NCBI GenBank assembly: GCA_905182995.1
Contig: CAJJDP010000004.1
Location: 693,418 to 757,417 of the forward strand
From: Paramecium octaurelia
Taxonomy: Eukaryota > Ciliophora > Oligohymenophorea > Peniculida > Parameciidae
Reading direction: 5' to 3'
Length of the DNA: 64,000 bases
The notes beneath the pieces were generated by a model that had not been told where the DNA came from, ran no database searches, and saw only the letters and a list, made by a program, of their open reading frames with translations. Positions 63,202 through 64,000 of the stretch are shown piece by piece. Numbering within the stretch: the stretch's first letter is position 1; each line of letters starts with the position of its first letter. The position numbers were made by a program, and so were the translations under genes.

Positions 63202-63554
63202 TGAAGAAATAAGAATTAATGGCATAGGAACTTATTCTTGTTAAAAAACAGATAAAAATTAAACATCAAAAATTATTTCTAATTATTTACAATAGTTTTT
63301 TTGGTTATCAAAAAATTCATTAACTATGTTTCAAATGTGAGAAATAATAATCAAAAAAGATATTATGGACTAATAGCTATCATTTAAGATAGTTCCCGAA
63401 ATATAACTGCATTTGTAATAAATCATAAGAATTCTTATTCTTGCATCAGAGATATTAAATTAGTAGCAGTAAAGCAAAAATTTAAAATCAAATGTCAAGT
63501 TCAACCCCTATATGTTAAGAATTTGAACATATGATTAATTTAATAAGGATATGA
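63198..63554 (+). CDS. Unrecognised Cys-containing protein
   Basis: 118 codons without an intron: MMKKQELMAQELILVKKQIK, a hydrophobic FLIIYNSFFGYQKI, then cysteines in pairs, LCFKCEKQQ and YNCICNKSQEF, that could bind zinc. The frame overlaps the previous gene's stop by three bases. The overlap and short length keep confidence low. No gene is seen between 63555 and 63753. Confidence 0.35.
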
Positions 63555-63753
63555 TTTAAAGAACAACAAATTGAAGTGTAAGCAAAGGGCATGAATAATT
63601 TTTTTAATTAAATTTTGTCATTCTTTTGATAAAATCATCTTTATCGTCACTGATAAGTCTAGATTATCGATTATATGGCAATTATCAATTATCTTTTACT
63701 TAATTTAATTCTTTGTTTTAATTAAATTCCATTTATTCATTATTATAAATTAA

Positions 63754-64000
63754 ATGTTAAACTTTAAGAATATTTACAAATTATTTATATAAGCAAAACC
63801 CACACCAAACCCAAATTTTTTGAAATTTATTCCAGGTGGAAAGTAAGTTATGTTCAATGGAACCTATGATTTTTCAAGACCAAGAGAAGCAAAATGTTCA
63901 CCTTTAGCATAAAAATTATTTATGATTGACGGAGTTACTAGAGTTTTTTATGGAAAGGATTACATTTCTATAGCAAAAAAGGAAGAAAGTAGATGGGAAG
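63754..64000 (+). CDS. NFU1: Iron-sulfur scaffold NFU1, N-terminal part
   Basis: Mitochondrial protein that hands on 4Fe-4S clusters. The window ends inside the gene. After a short basic leader (MLNFKNIYKLFIQ, a plausible mitochondrial presequence) comes the Nfu N-terminal domain: KPTPNPNFLKFIPGG, CSPLAQKLFMIDGVTRVFYG and DYISIAKKEES-W. The C-terminal domain with the CxxC cluster site lies beyond position 64000, so it cannot be checked. No intron is needed in the visible part. Confidence 0.85.

Overview
The window looks like macronuclear-type DNA from Paramecium or a very close ciliate. Nearly every long reading frame runs through TAA and TAG and ends only at TGA. The DNA is very AT-rich. Genes are broken by tiny introns of about 19 to 36 nt, most starting GTA, and spacers between genes are often under 100 bp. 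All gene models below use the code TAA/TAG = Gln and TGA = stop. I removed introns by eye, guided by frame and by family conservation, so splice sites are inferences. There are no rRNA or tRNA genes, CRISPR arrays, insertion sequences or bacterial operons.

Layout. 1-9.8 kb: syntaxin, an SNF1/AMPK-related kinase, three unrecognised genes, a small minus-strand gene, a MORN protein and a Rap1-like telomere protein. 9.8-16.7 kb: prohibitin-2, the XRN2/Rat1 exonuclease overlapping a misato homolog, several small genes and one unresolved stretch. 16.7-25.6 kb: a calcium-dependent protein kinase, a tandem pair of acid-phosphatase-like ectoproteins of which the second has lost its metal ligands, BBS2, and a SIN1/AVO1 (TORC2) gene carrying an internal TGA and a homopolymer frameshift. 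25.6-35 kb, mostly minus strand: an E6-AP-like HECT ligase, a DUSP-domain protein, a coiled-coil protein, a DnaJ protein, a two-pore channel, a small-Tim-like protein, SNU23/ZMAT2 and a leucine-rich-repeat protein. 35-46 kb: a coiled-coil protein, a triple-BRCT microcephalin-like protein, two tubulin-tyrosine-ligase-like enzymes, a copine and RPB7. 46-64 kb: an ABCA transporter, PPP4R1, a very large PAS/multi-membrane protein, an NBR1-like PB1/FW protein with a 26-residue glutamine run, a PH-domain kinase, small unknown genes and the start of NFU1.

Themes. The genes are a normal eukaryotic mix and are not operonic, but several fit ciliate biology: BBS2 and two TTLL enzymes (cilia), CDPK, copine and TPC (calcium signalling), and the big membrane proteins. 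The most interesting items are the Rap1-like protein, the degenerate phosphatase paralog, the broken SIN1 gene, and a group of introns that end in AAG, GAG or CAG instead of TAG, many of them exactly 23 nt long.
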